Below the pieces are notes generated by a model. The model worked only from the letters and a program-made list of their open reading frames with translations, made no database searches and was not told the origin of the DNA. Shown here one piece after another: positions 18,572 to 27,694 of a stretch of DNA of 64,000 nucleotides (within the stretch, counting starts at the first letter, position 1; each line of letters opens with the position of its first letter). Source of the stretch: Cymbomonas tetramitiformis (taxonomy: Eukaryota > Chlorophyta > Pyramimonadophyceae > Pyramimonadales > Pyramimonadaceae); the NCBI GenBank assembly GCA_001247695.2, contig LGRX02033450.1, forward strand, positions 32,611-96,610. The letters are read 5' to 3'. The translations under genes and the position numbers were made by a program.

Positions 18572-20756
18572 ATGAACTTTTGGCCCGCGGGCTTGTTGTT
18601 TCCTTGTGTTTCAGGTCTTGAATTGTCTAAGGAAGAGATTGGCGAGGCCGTACCCTTGTGTGAACAGGACGTTCCTGTGCCCCGTGTTGCGGGTAGACTT
18701 AGGGAACGAGCCTCTTTTTGGAGGACCTTCGTCCGCTCTTCGTACGTTATGTCTTGGATTGAGAGAGGATTTAACTTGAAGTTTAAGGATGGCAGGGCTC
18801 CGCCCCGAGTGCACCTGCCGAATCATGTGTCTGCTGTTAGGCACACTGCCTTTGTCACTGACGCTGTGCAGGAGTGTGTGCTTATGGGCGCCTTGAGAGA
18901 GGTGTCCAGCAAGCCGCGGGTTGTCCTACCTTTAATGGTGGACGACTCTCGGGACAAATTACGGCTGATCTTCAACGGTAAGTGGCTCAATGCCTTTCTG
19001 ATCTTTCCTAAGTTCAAGTATGAACACCTTCAGCCTTTTGTAGACCTGCTTAGGAAGGATGATGGGTTGTTTTACTTTGACTATAAGTCAGGGTACTACC
19101 ACGTAGACCTCCACGAGATGTCTCGTACCTATGTTGCTGTTGAGTGGCAGGGTAGATTCTTTGAGTTTTGTGTGCTGCCTTTTGGTCTAGCCCCAGCTTG
19201 CTTGCTGGGTGTTTACGAAGATCAACAAGGAGCTCGTAGGTAAGTGGCGGGGTCTCGGGTTCCGTGTGCACCCCTACGTGGACGACTTTGCTTTTGCTGT
19301 GAGGGCTCCTACTCTCACGAACCCCTTGGCTTTGGCTGTGCTGTCCCGTATTATGCGGGACGTACGGGAGGCAGGCTGGCTCGTGTCTGAGCTCAAGTCT
19401 CAGCTGTTTTTCACACGGGCCCTTGTGCATATAGGCATAGGCATAGACCTGGAGGGGGGGGTCTTGTTCGTGCCTGAGAAGGCTCTGGGCAAGATCCGTG
19501 CATGTGTGTCAGACCTGTTGAGGCTATTTCATAGGTTGCCTCTGAGGCTTGTGGCTAAGTTTGCAGGCTTAGTTAATGCACAGTGGTTTGTACTAGGGGG
19601 TGTCACCAGGCTGTATGCTAGGGCGGCGGCAGTACTCATAGCTGACACCCTGACTTGGGGCTCGTGGGCTTCTCATGTCCCGGGTACTGATGCTCTCCGG
19701 GCAGAGCTTGAGTTCTGGCTGACAGACGGCTTTCGTAGGCACCAGAGAGGCATTTGGGAGCCCAGGGGGGCGGGGCTCCAGCTGGAGACAGTCCATGCGG
19801 ACACCTCTGAGGTGGCATGGGGTTCCTGGCTGGAGCAGTCCCTTGGGGGACCTGAGCTGCTTGGCCACAGTTATCTGACCATGTCAGACAGACTGAAGTC
19901 ATCCACGCTCAGGGAGCTCAGGGGCATTTTTGACTCTCTCCGAGCATTTGATGTGGAAGGCAGGCTGAGAGGGAAGAGGGTGCTTGTCATTTGTGACAAC
20001 CAGGCTGTGCATTTTGTTATTGAGTATGGCAGCAGACATCAGGAGCTTCAGGAGCTGGCTTTAGCGGTGCATGATTTCTGTGCTGACCACGGGGTGGTTT
20101 TGTCCTCCCTTTGGATGCCCAGGGAGTTTGAGGCCCGGGCTGATGCCCTGTCCAAGATCAGAGACCATGATGACTGGATGGTCAACCCGGCAATCTTTCG
20201 GTGGGCTGACCCATGGATTGCCGGGGGGTGGAGGCACACCCGGGACAGGTTTGCAACTGACAAGAATTGTCTTGTTTTTGACAGTGCAGGTGCCCCCTCC
20301 TTCAACAGTGCTTGGCACTGTCCAGGTACGTCGGGGGTTGACACTTTCGGTCAGACGGATTGGCGGGAGCACGTCAACTGGTGCAACCCGCCTTTTCGGA
20401 TGATCGGGAGGCTCCTGCTGTTTCTGCAGGCTGAGAGGGCTGCGGCCTCCATTGTGGCCCCGGTCTGGACTTTCCAGCCGTGGTGGGTCTTGCTGTGTCC
20501 CGACGGGGTTCACTTAGCAGACTGTGTGGTGCAGTGGACGGAGCTCCAGCCCTCTGCGGACACCTTCCTCCCTGGCCTCGGAAGGGCCAATGAGGGGGGG
20601 GTGGGCCTGCCGGATTTTCGGGTCCTCCTCTTGCGGGTCTCCTTCGATGAGAGGGAGCCTGCAGGCCCCGGCCCCCGCTGTACCTTGGGAGGTTGCAGGG
20701 CTTGTGACTGGGGTAGGGGTATGAGATGGGGGCTGCCTTTCATGCAGGCATCATAG
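18572..20756 (+). pseudogene. pol: Ngaro reverse transcriptase-RNase H polyprotein, frameshifted
   Basis: Two overlapping ORFs, 18,572-19,243 and 19,209-20,756. The first has the RT fingers and palm (LRLIFNGKWLN, FYFDYKSGYYHVDLH, LPFGLAPAC), the second YVDDFAFAV (catalytic DD), RNase H (HADTSEVAWGSW, DNQAV) and a C-terminal domain with VNWCNPPFRMIG. That 'NPPF' domain, related to adenine-methyltransferase folds, commonly follows RNase H in DIRS-order elements. The frame breaks at TTGCTTGC (19,198-19,205); one TTGC unit fewer would join the halves, so this copy has a 4-bp duplication. The ORF start is preceded by CCTTGTGTTTCAG (ending 18,614), a splice-acceptor-like string. The end overlaps the recombinase ORF by 31 bp in another frame. 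Confidence 0.85.
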
Positions 20757-22278
20757 GCACTGGGGAGCAGTGGGCTGGGCTGCAGTTCTCCGTGACGGAC
20801 CCGCTGGAGATGCAGCTGCGGGCAGATATGCTGTTGGCGGTGTCTGGCACCCGTGAGGCTAGCACCATGCGGGGCTACTCTCGGGTGTTCGTACGGTACC
20901 AGGCCTTCTGTCAGGACCGTGACCCACCTATGGTGCCTGTTCCTGCCGACCCGGTCACGGTGGCTATGTACTTGCAGTACATAGCCAATGCGGCCAGGAC
21001 CTTCTCTGTGGTGAAGACCGCTTCGGCTATGGTCTTCACTGCTCATGATTTGGCTCTGGTCCCGGCGGACCGGAACCCCACCTCTCATCGGCTGGTGGCC
21101 GCGGTACGGGAGGCAGCTCACAGGAGGCTGGGGGACAGGCGGCTCAACAGGAAGGAGCCACTGGAGTTTGCATTTGTGCAGAGTGGTGCTCGTTGCTGGT
21201 TGATGCTGGGAGGTGTCACTCGGCAGATGTTTGCTACACTGGGTTTGGACATGTGGACAGGCTTCTGGCGGTATGACTGTGCGGAGAAGGTGAGACTGCG
21301 GGATATGAAGTTCTGTGAGACCCACATGACCACCTTCCTCGAGAAGCGGAAGACGGACAAGTACAGGTATGGTCAGCTGGTGGAGGTTGCCCGGGCGGCG
21401 GAGGGGCAGCCTTTGTGCCCAGTGGAGGTCAGTCAGAGGTGGGTTGACACTCAGATTGCACGGGGAGTGCAGCCCGATGAGCCCCTGTTTCAGCAGATTG
21501 ATGGCAGGCGGTTTCAGCGGGACCCGTCGGCTGACTGCCTGACGGGGAAGAGGCTGGATTATCCTCAGCTGAGGAGGTACCTGTTCAGGATGCTGGGTGA
21601 GGCTTCTGGGTTGGACCCCGATGCTCTGAGGCAGCTGTATGGGACCCAGTCCCTGCGGTCTGGTGGGGCTACGGCGGTGGCTGCGGCTGACCAGGTTACT
21701 GATTTCGAGTTCAATCAGTACGGTGGCTGGAGCTCGTCGGCGGCTGCGGCCACCTACAAGGCTACCAACCTCAACCGCAGGCTGGCGGTGTCCAGAAGCA
21801 TGCCACATGCTCAGCAGAGTAGGCGGCCTTTCTTGTCTGATTGCTTGTTCCTGTCATGCATTGTACGTGCACTGCTTTGTGGTGATCTTTGTGTGCTTGC
21901 ACCGGCCGGATTCCATTCACATATGTGTCATATGTGTCATGCAAGCTGGGCTATGTAGCCGCAGCTGATTAGAAAACTGATGGTTTTCTGATCAGTGTAG
22001 TATGACAGGCAGTATGACTGTCATACGGAGCAGATCTGAAAACTGAGGTTTTCTGATCAGTCGGAGGCCTAAGAGGCCAGCTACGGACTGAGACGGCCTC
22101 TTGCCGTGTTACTGTGATTGTGTGGACTTTCCCACCCGCCCTCCCTTGTGCTTCAGGTACGGATGAGGAGAGGCCGCTTTCAGTGCAGGAGCTGCAGGAC
22201 TTGGAGGACCTGGAGCAGCTGGGCTCTGAGCTGGAGGCCGTGCAGATCCGGCCCGCAGAGGGGCAGTCGGCTCATTAG
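20726..22278 (+). CDS. Ngaro tyrosine recombinase, probably spliced to an acidic C-terminal exon
   Basis: The open frame at 20,726-21,958 encodes a tyrosine recombinase: an N-terminal SAM-like region (TMRGYSRVFVRYQAFC), an Arg-containing KVRLRDMKF region, SLRSGGATAV (second Arg), and YGGWSSSAAAATYK with the likely nucleophile Tyr. It would insert the circular DNA copy. After the catalytic core, a GT at 21,819 and the CTTGTGCTTCAG ending at 22,156 define a possible intron (21,819-22,156). Joining them keeps the frame and adds about 40 acidic residues (STDEERPLSVQELQDLEDLE...) to a TAG at 22,276-22,278. That exon has no other obvious start. Without splicing the ORF ends at 21,958. The recombinase call is firm; the splice is inferred from motif and phase. 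Confidence 0.85.
21896..21978 (+). repeat. Ngaro repeat B1
   Basis: 83 bp nearly identical to B2 (22,724-22,806). It ends in AAACT, which is shared with the start of A2. Confidence 0.92.
21974..22131 (+). repeat. Ngaro repeat A2
   Basis: The second copy of A1, directly abutting B1. The B1/A2 junction has the arrangement expected of a joined circular form. Confidence 0.92.
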
Positions 22279-22723
22279 AGTGTAGGTAGAGGAGACTAGG
22301 ACCTGTGCCTGTTCAGTGCCGACCGCTGTGATGAGAGGTAGCTATAGTGATCCTTCAGTGGGGGGCTGCGAAGCTGCCTCATGCTGCCTCTCATCTAGGC
22401 ACTGTTCAGTAGGCTTTGCTAGGTGATGGCTTTGCTATTGCTGTCATGCCTGACTCTGTGCTGGAGCGGGTAATTATGCTTTTTGAGGGTTTCAGCCCTA
22501 GCTCAGCATTTTAGGTCCATAGTCTGTACTCTTTAGGGTAATGATAGTATTTGCAGGCCTCAGTCCTTTGGCACGAGGGGCATGTGCCCGCATGCAGAAG
22601 GCTGGGGTCGGCAGTCGGGTCGTGGGACCCTGATTCCTGTCTGACGGGAGTCCTTGATTTTGGCACTTCTGGATATGTCGTATTATTATTTTTGTAATTC
22701 CACACGCAGTGCACCGGCCGGGT

Positions 22724-22806
22724 CTTGCACCGGCCGGGTTCCATTCACATATGTGTCATATGTGTCATGCAAGCTGGGCTATGTAGCCGCAGCTGATTAG
22801 AAAACT
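22724..22806 (+). repeat. Ngaro terminal repeat B2
   Basis: The second copy of B1. Its last five bases, AAACT, adjoin the resumed PLV lipase sequence at 22,807. Confidence 0.92.
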
Positions 22807-23565
22807 AAATCTCCTTCGGTTGAATAAACATATTGTTTTTTTGTTGGAGTATTTACCGGTTTTTGCAATGGATTAATAGCTGGATTAAAATGATGACCTT
22901 CGACATTATATTTTTCAGCAATGAAATTAGATTGACCGCTTCCGTTTGAGTGCCCCGTTACCGAATTTTGTAATTATTTCCAAATTTTTTAAAAACATTT
23001 TCATATCTTTGAGATGCTTCGTTATATCTTTGAGTTGTGCGTTGTTTGCCTATAGTTGTTAATAAATTCACATACCAATCTTCAAAATTACTTAACCTAT
23101 TAGGGTTTTTAGAAATTGTATCTAATTTGAAAAATTCAGCGTCGCTCCCACGATATGCTATGATCACTTCTTTATTTATAGAATTTAACTAATGTAACCG
23201 AATTTCTCCCACTTAATGTAGGGTCTATTTGAAAATTGGGAAGCTCTCTCATTATTTTATTTAATTTTGCTTTATTATCGTAACTAAATGCACACGCGGA
23301 ATTTGCCGCTAAAACATATTTCTTTTGAGTAGGATTATCAAATTTGATTGTATTTTTTCCAAGAAAATTATTTATCGCTTGATTTCGAATATTTTTGAAA
23401 TTTGCATTTATTGCATTCAATAGTTCCGCCGTTTGTTTCTTTATTTTTTGTGACGTAAACTCATTATTTTTAATTTTTGGAATTCTCTCAAACGGCGTAG
23501 AATCTTTGTTATTACTTCTATTATTTTGTATTTTTTGAAAATTTTATTTTCAAATTTGAAATCAT
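22807..23565 (-). pseudogene. PLV class-3 lipase-like gene, N-terminal part with two indels
   Basis: ORF 23,172-23,420 and ORF 22,958-23,167 plus the frame from 22,957 to 22,807 read as one protein. Landmarks are VIIAYRGSD (as in 'AYRGT' of class-3 lipases), NFEDWYVNLL, and TGHSNGSGQSNF, a GxSxG nucleophile elbow with Ser in GHSNG, followed by HHFNPAINP and EGDLVS. These match the order in alpha/beta-hydrolase class-3 lipases, which occur in some PLVs. One-base shifts are needed near 23,170 and 22,965. The N-terminus is unclear; an upstream frame reaches about 23,565. Crossing the Ngaro insertion at AAACT keeps the frame. The likely role is attacking host membrane lipid during entry or exit (inference). 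Confidence 0.7.
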
Positions 23566-23599
23566 TACTTTTAAAATTGGTGTCATCTACAATTTTCGC

Positions 23600-24150
23600 T
23601 TTGTACCGGGAGGTACAGCGGAGAGGGGTTGCATGCTACAAAGATCTGGTTGCATGCTGTCGGCGGTAGTTGCATGCTGCATGCCCAGGTCGCATGCTAG
23701 GATGTCAGGTTGCATGCTACGAGAGGCCAGGTTGCATGCTACGGAGTTGCATGCTACGAGATGCCCGGTTGCATGCGCTGATGTCAGGTTGCATGCTACG
23801 AGGCCGGGTTGCATGCTGGTGCATGCTACGAGATGTCAGGTTGCATGCTACTGAGGCCAGGTTGCATGCTACGGATGCAGGTTGCATGCTACAGGTGTAT
23901 TGCAAGTCGGTTGCATGCCTCGAGGCTCAGGTTGCATGCTACTGCATGCCACAGATCAGGTTGCATGCGACAGAGGCCAGGTTGCATGCTACATACGCCG
24001 GGCTGCATGCCACGGAGACCAGGTTGCATGCTACGGATGTCGGGTTGCATGCCACCGAGGCCAGGTCGCATGCTGCAGAGGCCAGGTTGCATGCTACAGA
24101 TGTCAGGTTGCATGCTACAGAGGCCAGGTTGCATGCTACAGATGCCTGGT
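23600..24150. repeat. GCATGC-rich tandem array
   Basis: About 25 copies of a 21-23-bp unit containing GGTTGCATGCTAC, followed by a variable 8-10-bp stretch (AGATGTCA, AGAGGCCA and similar). GC content is far above the flanking viral DNA. It is open in several frames on both strands, which creates spurious Cys/Met/His-rich ORFs. It separates the 5' end of the lipase gene from a truncated plus-strand PLV ORF. Confidence 0.9.
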
Positions 24151-24152
24151 TC

Positions 24153-24448
24153 GCGAATGTGATACTAACGATTCAATAGATGAGGAACAATTAAAAGAGC
24201 ATCAAAAGGACGAGGTGAAAATTCTTAAAAAATCTATCAAAAAAATTAAGCCCAAGGAAAAAGTTGTTTATGTACAAGAGTCAAGTGGCGAATCGAGTGA
24301 GGAGGAAGAAATTGTTGTAAAGAACAAAAAAAAGAGTAAAAAAGTATCTAAAAGCGAAATCAACGAATCGCCATCCGTGGAGTTAAGTGAACGTGACAAA
24401 TTATATATGTTAACAAAGAAGTCTTTGCTAGGTTTCAATTATCAATAA
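24153..24448 (+). pseudogene. C-terminal fragment of a charged PLV protein
   Basis: About 95 codons immediately after the GCATGC array, rich in Lys and Glu (KILKKSIKKIKPKEK, ESSGESSEEEEIV) and ending SLLGFNYQ. Its codons and AT content match the PLV, not the array. No start codon is seen before the array, so the array seems to have replaced or displaced the 5' part. Function is unknown. The gene converges on the minus-strand ORF at 24,453. Confidence 0.5.
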
Positions 24449-24452
24449 CAAA

Positions 24453-24842
24453 TTATAAAGACTTCAGTCTATTGCTTAATATTTTCATCGTTCCTTTAAT
24501 GCTCAAATTGTTGTCTTCGCAATTTCTTTGTAGGGCGTCCTTATTCTTCTCATATTCCACCATAAATATATATCGAATATCATTGCCTTTATTGATATTA
24601 ATTTTTATATTTTTCTTCTTAATATTCAAAGACATTACAATGTCATTACAACAATAAAAATCATATAAACGAGGACGATTTTTTGTGTATAAAACATCAC
24701 ACCATTTTTTATTGATAAATGTGTATTCTTGACAAGCACGTGCTTTTAATTCTTTCAAGACAATATTTGAAAAATAGTATTTCCAAATGATTACTTGAAT
24801 GTCGTGGGGAGCGTCGTACAACAAATTCGAAGTAGAAGCCAT
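24453..24842 (-). CDS. PLV protein with F-box-like N-terminus and SAP-like C-terminus
   Basis: An intact 129-codon ORF from ATG. The N-terminal HDIQVIIWKYYFSNIV resembles the start of F-box-like motifs in large DNA viruses ('LP.DI...I..YY'). The C-terminal NNLSIKGTMKILSNRL resembles the core of a SAP DNA-binding helix pair. Both comparisons are by eye and weak. It converges with the plus-strand fragment ending at 24,448, leaving only 4 bp between stops. Confidence 0.55.
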   Translation of the reverse strand: MASTSNLLYDAPHDIQVIIWKYYFSNIVLKELKARACQEYTFINKKWCDVLYTKNRPRLYDFYCCNDIVMSLNIKKKNIKININKGNDIRYIFMVEYEKNKDALQRNCEDNNLSIKGTMKILSNRLKSL

Positions 24843-24962
24843 ATCAAAAGCGAGATTGTTAGTATTCGGTGTATATAGTGAATACTTGTTATGTTGTTAA
24901 TGCTTCAAGTATACTCTAGTATAGTTATGTCTTAAAGTTATATATATATATATATAATGTAT

Positions 24963-25097
24963 AAAAGGTACGGGGTAGTAGGGTAATGGGTTGTTTAGAA
25001 AAGTATATCAAAGGAAGAAAAGTATTTTTGTAAAAAAAACTTATAGCATTTTAATTTTTTTTTAGAAATGCCCATTACCCGCAACCCGATACCTTTT
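24963..25097. repeat. Palindrome-ended 135-bp repeat, copy 1
   Basis: The ends are imperfect inverted repeats: AAAAGGTA...GGGTAATGGG on the left and the reverse of AAAAGGTATCGGG...GTAATGGG on the right. Between them lies AAGTATATCAAAGGAAGAAA, then AGTATTTTTGTA. Related copies lie at 49,846-49,972 and 55,515-55,650. The right end overlaps the stop codon of the methyltransferase gene (25,096-25,098). It may be a MITE or a shared 3'-end signal. Confidence 0.7.
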
Positions 25098-25722
25098 ATG
25101 GCATTAAATCGAGTATAAGATTATAGGGAATGCGATACGCACTTTCTACACATTTAACGCCGTAACCAATATTTGCATTTGAGCTACGCGTCCGTTGTGC
25201 GGTTTCAATGTGCTTCCCATAATTCATTTTAGTATCACAATAAGATGTTTTTTTGGAACACATTTTCAACTCAAGGTTTTGTTTATTTGTCCAAATATTT
25301 GTGGTTTTACGATAACCAAACCCGTATTTGCAATATGAACACGTATGCTTGTATTGTGTTAATGATTGCATAAAATCTCTATGTTGCAACAAGCCACCGT
25401 CCGATGGGTTTTCAATATACCAATAGTTGGGTTGGAGATATTCTATAATTGTCAATGTTCGTTTTACCATCGCATCAGCCAAATTTAGATTTCGAACACC
25501 TTTTCTATGTGCTTTTGAATAACTTGTGCACGGTGGACTTGCCCATATTATATCAAAATGTTTTGGTTTGTAGATTGTGTAATCCCAATCTAGGATGTTA
25601 GTTGTAATCGTAGCGTTAAATTTTTTTAGAATGTCAAGAGACACAACTTCACAATCGGAATATTTTGTACATAACGCATTTGATACCGAGCACGTGCCAC
25701 AAAATAACTCTAAAAGTCTCAT
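25096..25722 (-). CDS. PLV DNA C5-cytosine methyltransferase
   Basis: 208 codons from ATG, intact. Motif I is LLELFCGTCSV (residues 3-13), motif IV IIWASPPCTSYS with the catalytic Cys (about residue 66), motif VI-like YWYIENPSDG, and a C-terminal HTCSYCKYGFGYRKTTNIWT that looks like a two-Cys cluster. This is the short phage/virus type of C5 methyltransferase, with ENP in place of ENV and no long target-recognition region. It would methylate cytosine in viral or host DNA. It closely resembles the C-terminal domain of the gypsy Pol in this window (28,085-28,530): W-D-Y, FD-IWASPPC, ENP, YC-YG and IWTN are shared. The nearest gene is the integrase, read in the other direction. Confidence 0.85.
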   Translation of the reverse strand: MRLLELFCGTCSVSNALCTKYSDCEVVSLDILKKFNATITTNILDWDYTIYKPKHFDIIWASPPCTSYSKAHRKGVRNLNLADAMVKRTLTIIEYLQPNYWYIENPSDGGLLQHRDFMQSLTQYKHTCSYCKYGFGYRKTTNIWTNKQNLELKMCSKKTSYCDTKMNYGKHIETAQRTRSSNANIGYGVKCVESAYRIPYNLILDLMP

Positions 25723-25799
25723 ACATTATAAGAAAACACATTTTCTTACGTTTTTTTAACTTAAAGAAAATAGTCGTAGATAGTATTAGATAAACGAAG

Positions 25800-26112
25800 A
25801 TGAGCACACAAATGTCGGAAAAAGAATACCGTTTGAAAAACGACTATCCGGAACCATATTTAACAAAAGAAATCCGAGAAAATTATATGCAATTGACGAA
25901 AAAAAACGAGCTCAAATGCGAAAATATCATAATAAAACCAAGATTCAACAAAATATGGAAAAAATCATATTAAGAGCTAAAAATAATCCTAATTATTGCC
26001 CACAAGAAGATACTCTAGAAAAGTATGATTGGTCACGAGAACAAAGAGCCTTTTTATCGAGGTGTGCGGAGGAACGAAAACTGAAATTTGCCGTACCAAG
26101 ACCACGACCAAT
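25800..26112 (+). pseudogene. PLV integrase gene, N-terminal part (interrupted)
   Basis: Starts at the ATG at 25,800 (MSTQMSEKEYRLKND) and changes frame near the A8 run at about 25,899-25,906, a one-base indel. It continues as QMRKYHNKTKIQQNMEKIIL and ...EERKLKFAVPRPRP to the target duplication of a TIR transposon (26,101-26,112). Joined at that 12-bp repeat, the frame continues directly into the tyrosine-recombinase part at 43,858. The N-terminal region is basic and likely binds DNA. It is divergently arranged with the methyltransferase gene, 77 bp apart, so a bidirectional promoter may lie at 25,723-25,799. Confidence 0.65.
26101..26112. repeat. 12-bp target duplication, left
   Basis: ACCACGACCAAT, identical to 43,858-43,869. 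Confidence 0.75.
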
Positions 26113-26184
26113 GGAAGCACTTCAAATTTGTCGCACCGGTTATTTTATTTGTCGCACCGAGCGACAAACTGTAATTATACCGTG

Positions 26185-26256
26185 CGACAGAATTGAGCGT
26201 GGCGCTCATGTCTGTCGCAGGTGCGACAAACATGAGCGCCACGCTCATTTCTGTCG
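26185..26256. repeat. Long subterminal hairpin of the TIR transposon
   Basis: Perfect 17-bp arms (TGAGCGTGGCGCTCATG, 26,194-26,210, and its complement at 26,231-26,247) enclose inner 7-bp arms TGTCGCA/TGCGACA. Outer arms CGACAGAA/TTCTGTCG extend the stem. The GTCGCA motif is the same as in the transposon ends and may be a transposase-binding site. Confidence 0.75.
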
Positions 26257-26339
26257 TGAAAATTCACAGAAAATTTCCGAAAATGAAAATAAGCCAGGGG
26301 GAACACAAACGAATAGTACCGCGATAATGACTTGAAATA

Positions 26340-26660
26340 CACACTTATTAAATAAATAGCACCACGCGAATGATATACAACGCACTCTATTAAATCGTTA
26401 GTTGGATGATGCTATACAAATATATGCATGCTAGCACAGGCAAACAGGTATAGCAAGCAAGCATATTCAAGAAACATTCACGGCATTCACAAATCACAAC
26501 TTAAAATATGACACAGTTAATATTGTTTTACACATTCGTTCTAGACTAGGCTTCTACTTAAAGGGTTCACCAGTCCAAGGCAACAGGTGAAACTGGCCTA
26601 CAAAGTTAGCAACAGGTAAAAATATCGAAATCTATGCCGTTCCCCGCCTGCAACACACGA
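26340..26660. other. Non-coding transposon interior
   Basis: AT-rich sequence between the end hairpin and the first tRNA-like unit. I see no ORF or RNA gene in it. Confidence 0.5.
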
Positions 26661-26740
26661 ACACGGAATCTGTCAGCACATTGGGAATCAAACCCGATAT
26701 ACCGACAGCCGGTACTTCGTCCTCGGGTGGAAGGTTACTC
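26640..26740 (-). repeat. tRNA-like repeat unit (diverged)
   Basis: On the minus strand it has a T-arm-like sequence (complement of TTGGGAATCAAACCCGA, 26,681-26,697) followed by a TGCAGG string, as in the units at 26,937, 40,955 and 52,083. It is probably a SINE-type remnant and not a functional tRNA. Confidence 0.5.
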
Positions 26741-26825
26741 ACCAGATATCTTAATTTTGACAGCAGACTAGGACCAGTTCAACAGGAGGTCTGAAATTAC
26801 TACAAGAAATCAACCTGCGTAAACA

Positions 26826-26989
26826 ATGCAGGGCAACGGAAGTCAACGCCGCCAGCAACGTTGCTGGCGGCTTCAGAAGAAGGACAGCGTCAGCACGGCA
26901 ACCTGCAAAAATACGAAACGCTGGTCAGTAAAGATGTTGGGAATCGAACCCAAACCGCCGGGCTGTAAAGAAACCCGCCGGTCTCCGAG
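26826..26989 (-). repeat. tRNA-derived SINE-like unit, interrupted by the gypsy element
   Basis: The minus strand carries TTGGGTTCGATTCCCAA (26,937-26,953), a perfect T-arm with a pol III B-box core. An upstream acceptor-like half lies beyond the gypsy TSD at 40,827. Downstream there is TTTTTGCAGGTTGC and a 24-bp perfect palindrome (26,852-26,875, GCCGCCAGCAAC and its complement). The gypsy element is inserted at CCGAG inside the tRNA-like part. A second tandem unit follows at 40,860-41,030. Confidence 0.6.
26985..26989. repeat. Gypsy TSD, left
   Basis: CCGAG, matching 40,822-40,826. Confidence 0.9.
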
Positions 26990-27679
26990 TGTGCCAGGGG
27001 CACGACGACAGATGCTCGGAGATATGTTTTTGATTGAACGTGCAAAGGTACACAATTCGGATTTTTATAATATACTGGATCAGGGCCAGATTGAGGTACA
27101 AACGATAATTCGGTTCCGAGTTCTGAAGGCTAAACACTTCTCAAGTGCTCTACTTATTCACTCGTCACTCAGGTTGCAGGGTCAACCACTCGAGAGCCGA
27201 TGTCACACTTCGGCTCAACGTTCAGTTCCCGATCCGATCTCATTTCTAATTCCGATTCGTCATTCTCGATTCAGATGTTATGCCAACAGGCTGACACGAT
27301 GACTGCCCCACAGTACTGTCATACTACTGTACTGTCATACTGTCATACTGTCATAGTCATACGTCATACTGTCATAACCTTAATATCTGATATTCGATTT
27401 CATTGTCTTTTCAACCCCGATGCGAATCTGACCATTCTTCTAGGGTCTGACTGAGTTCCACGATGACACCCCCCACAGTACTGTCATACTACTATAGTGT
27501 CATACTGTCATACTGTCATAGTGTCATAGTGTCATACTGTCATACCCCGGACATCTGGTATTCATTCTCATCGTGATTTCAAGCCCAATTTCACTGTCAT
27601 CGTGCCAATCCCAGATTACCCCCGATGACACACATACGGACGCATAGGCATATCGGCTCACGCTGTGCCTCCGGGCACA
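26990..27679 (-). repeat. Gypsy 3' LTR
   Basis: 690 bp, starting TGTGCCAG and ending GGGCACA on the plus strand, nearly identical to 40,129-40,821. It contains arrays of TACTGTCATAC-type short repeats at about 27,310-27,375 and 27,478-27,545, where the two LTRs differ by small indels. Confidence 0.96.
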
Positions 27680-27694
27680 ACTCTCCCCCCCTTA
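27680..27694 (-). promoter_or_regulatory. Gypsy polypurine tract
   Basis: The minus strand reads AAGGGGGGGGAGAGT directly before the 3' LTR; this would prime plus-strand DNA synthesis. Confidence 0.85.

Larger units (their letters stand above)
17392..22806 (+). mobile_element. Ngaro-like (DIRS-order) tyrosine-recombinase retrotransposon
   Basis: A complete element with the split-direct-repeat layout A1-ORFs-B1-A2-B2: A1 17,392-17,549, B1 21,896-21,978, A2 21,974-22,131, B2 22,724-22,806. A copies are 158 bp and B copies 83 bp, each pair nearly identical. It encodes gag, RT-RNase H and a tyrosine recombinase, with no DDE integrase. AAACT occurs at the left junction (17,392-17,396), the B1/A2 junction (21,974-21,978) and the right junction (22,802-22,806). 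That fits recombination of a circular intermediate over a short identical core, without target duplication. It lies within the PLV lipase gene. Confidence 0.93.

Noticed and set aside
20510..21808. 432-codon minus-strand ORF
   Set aside because: Antisense to the Ngaro recombinase, rich in His/Gln/Pro, with no motif. A shadow.
23600..24150. CRISPR-like array
   Set aside because: Period is 21-23 bp with short, similar spacers, no cas genes and a eukaryotic context. It is a minisatellite.
26937..26953. Functional tRNA gene
   Set aside because: Only the T-arm is intact; the D-arm and anticodon arm are not convincing, and the unit repeats with a tail. More likely tRNA-derived repeats.
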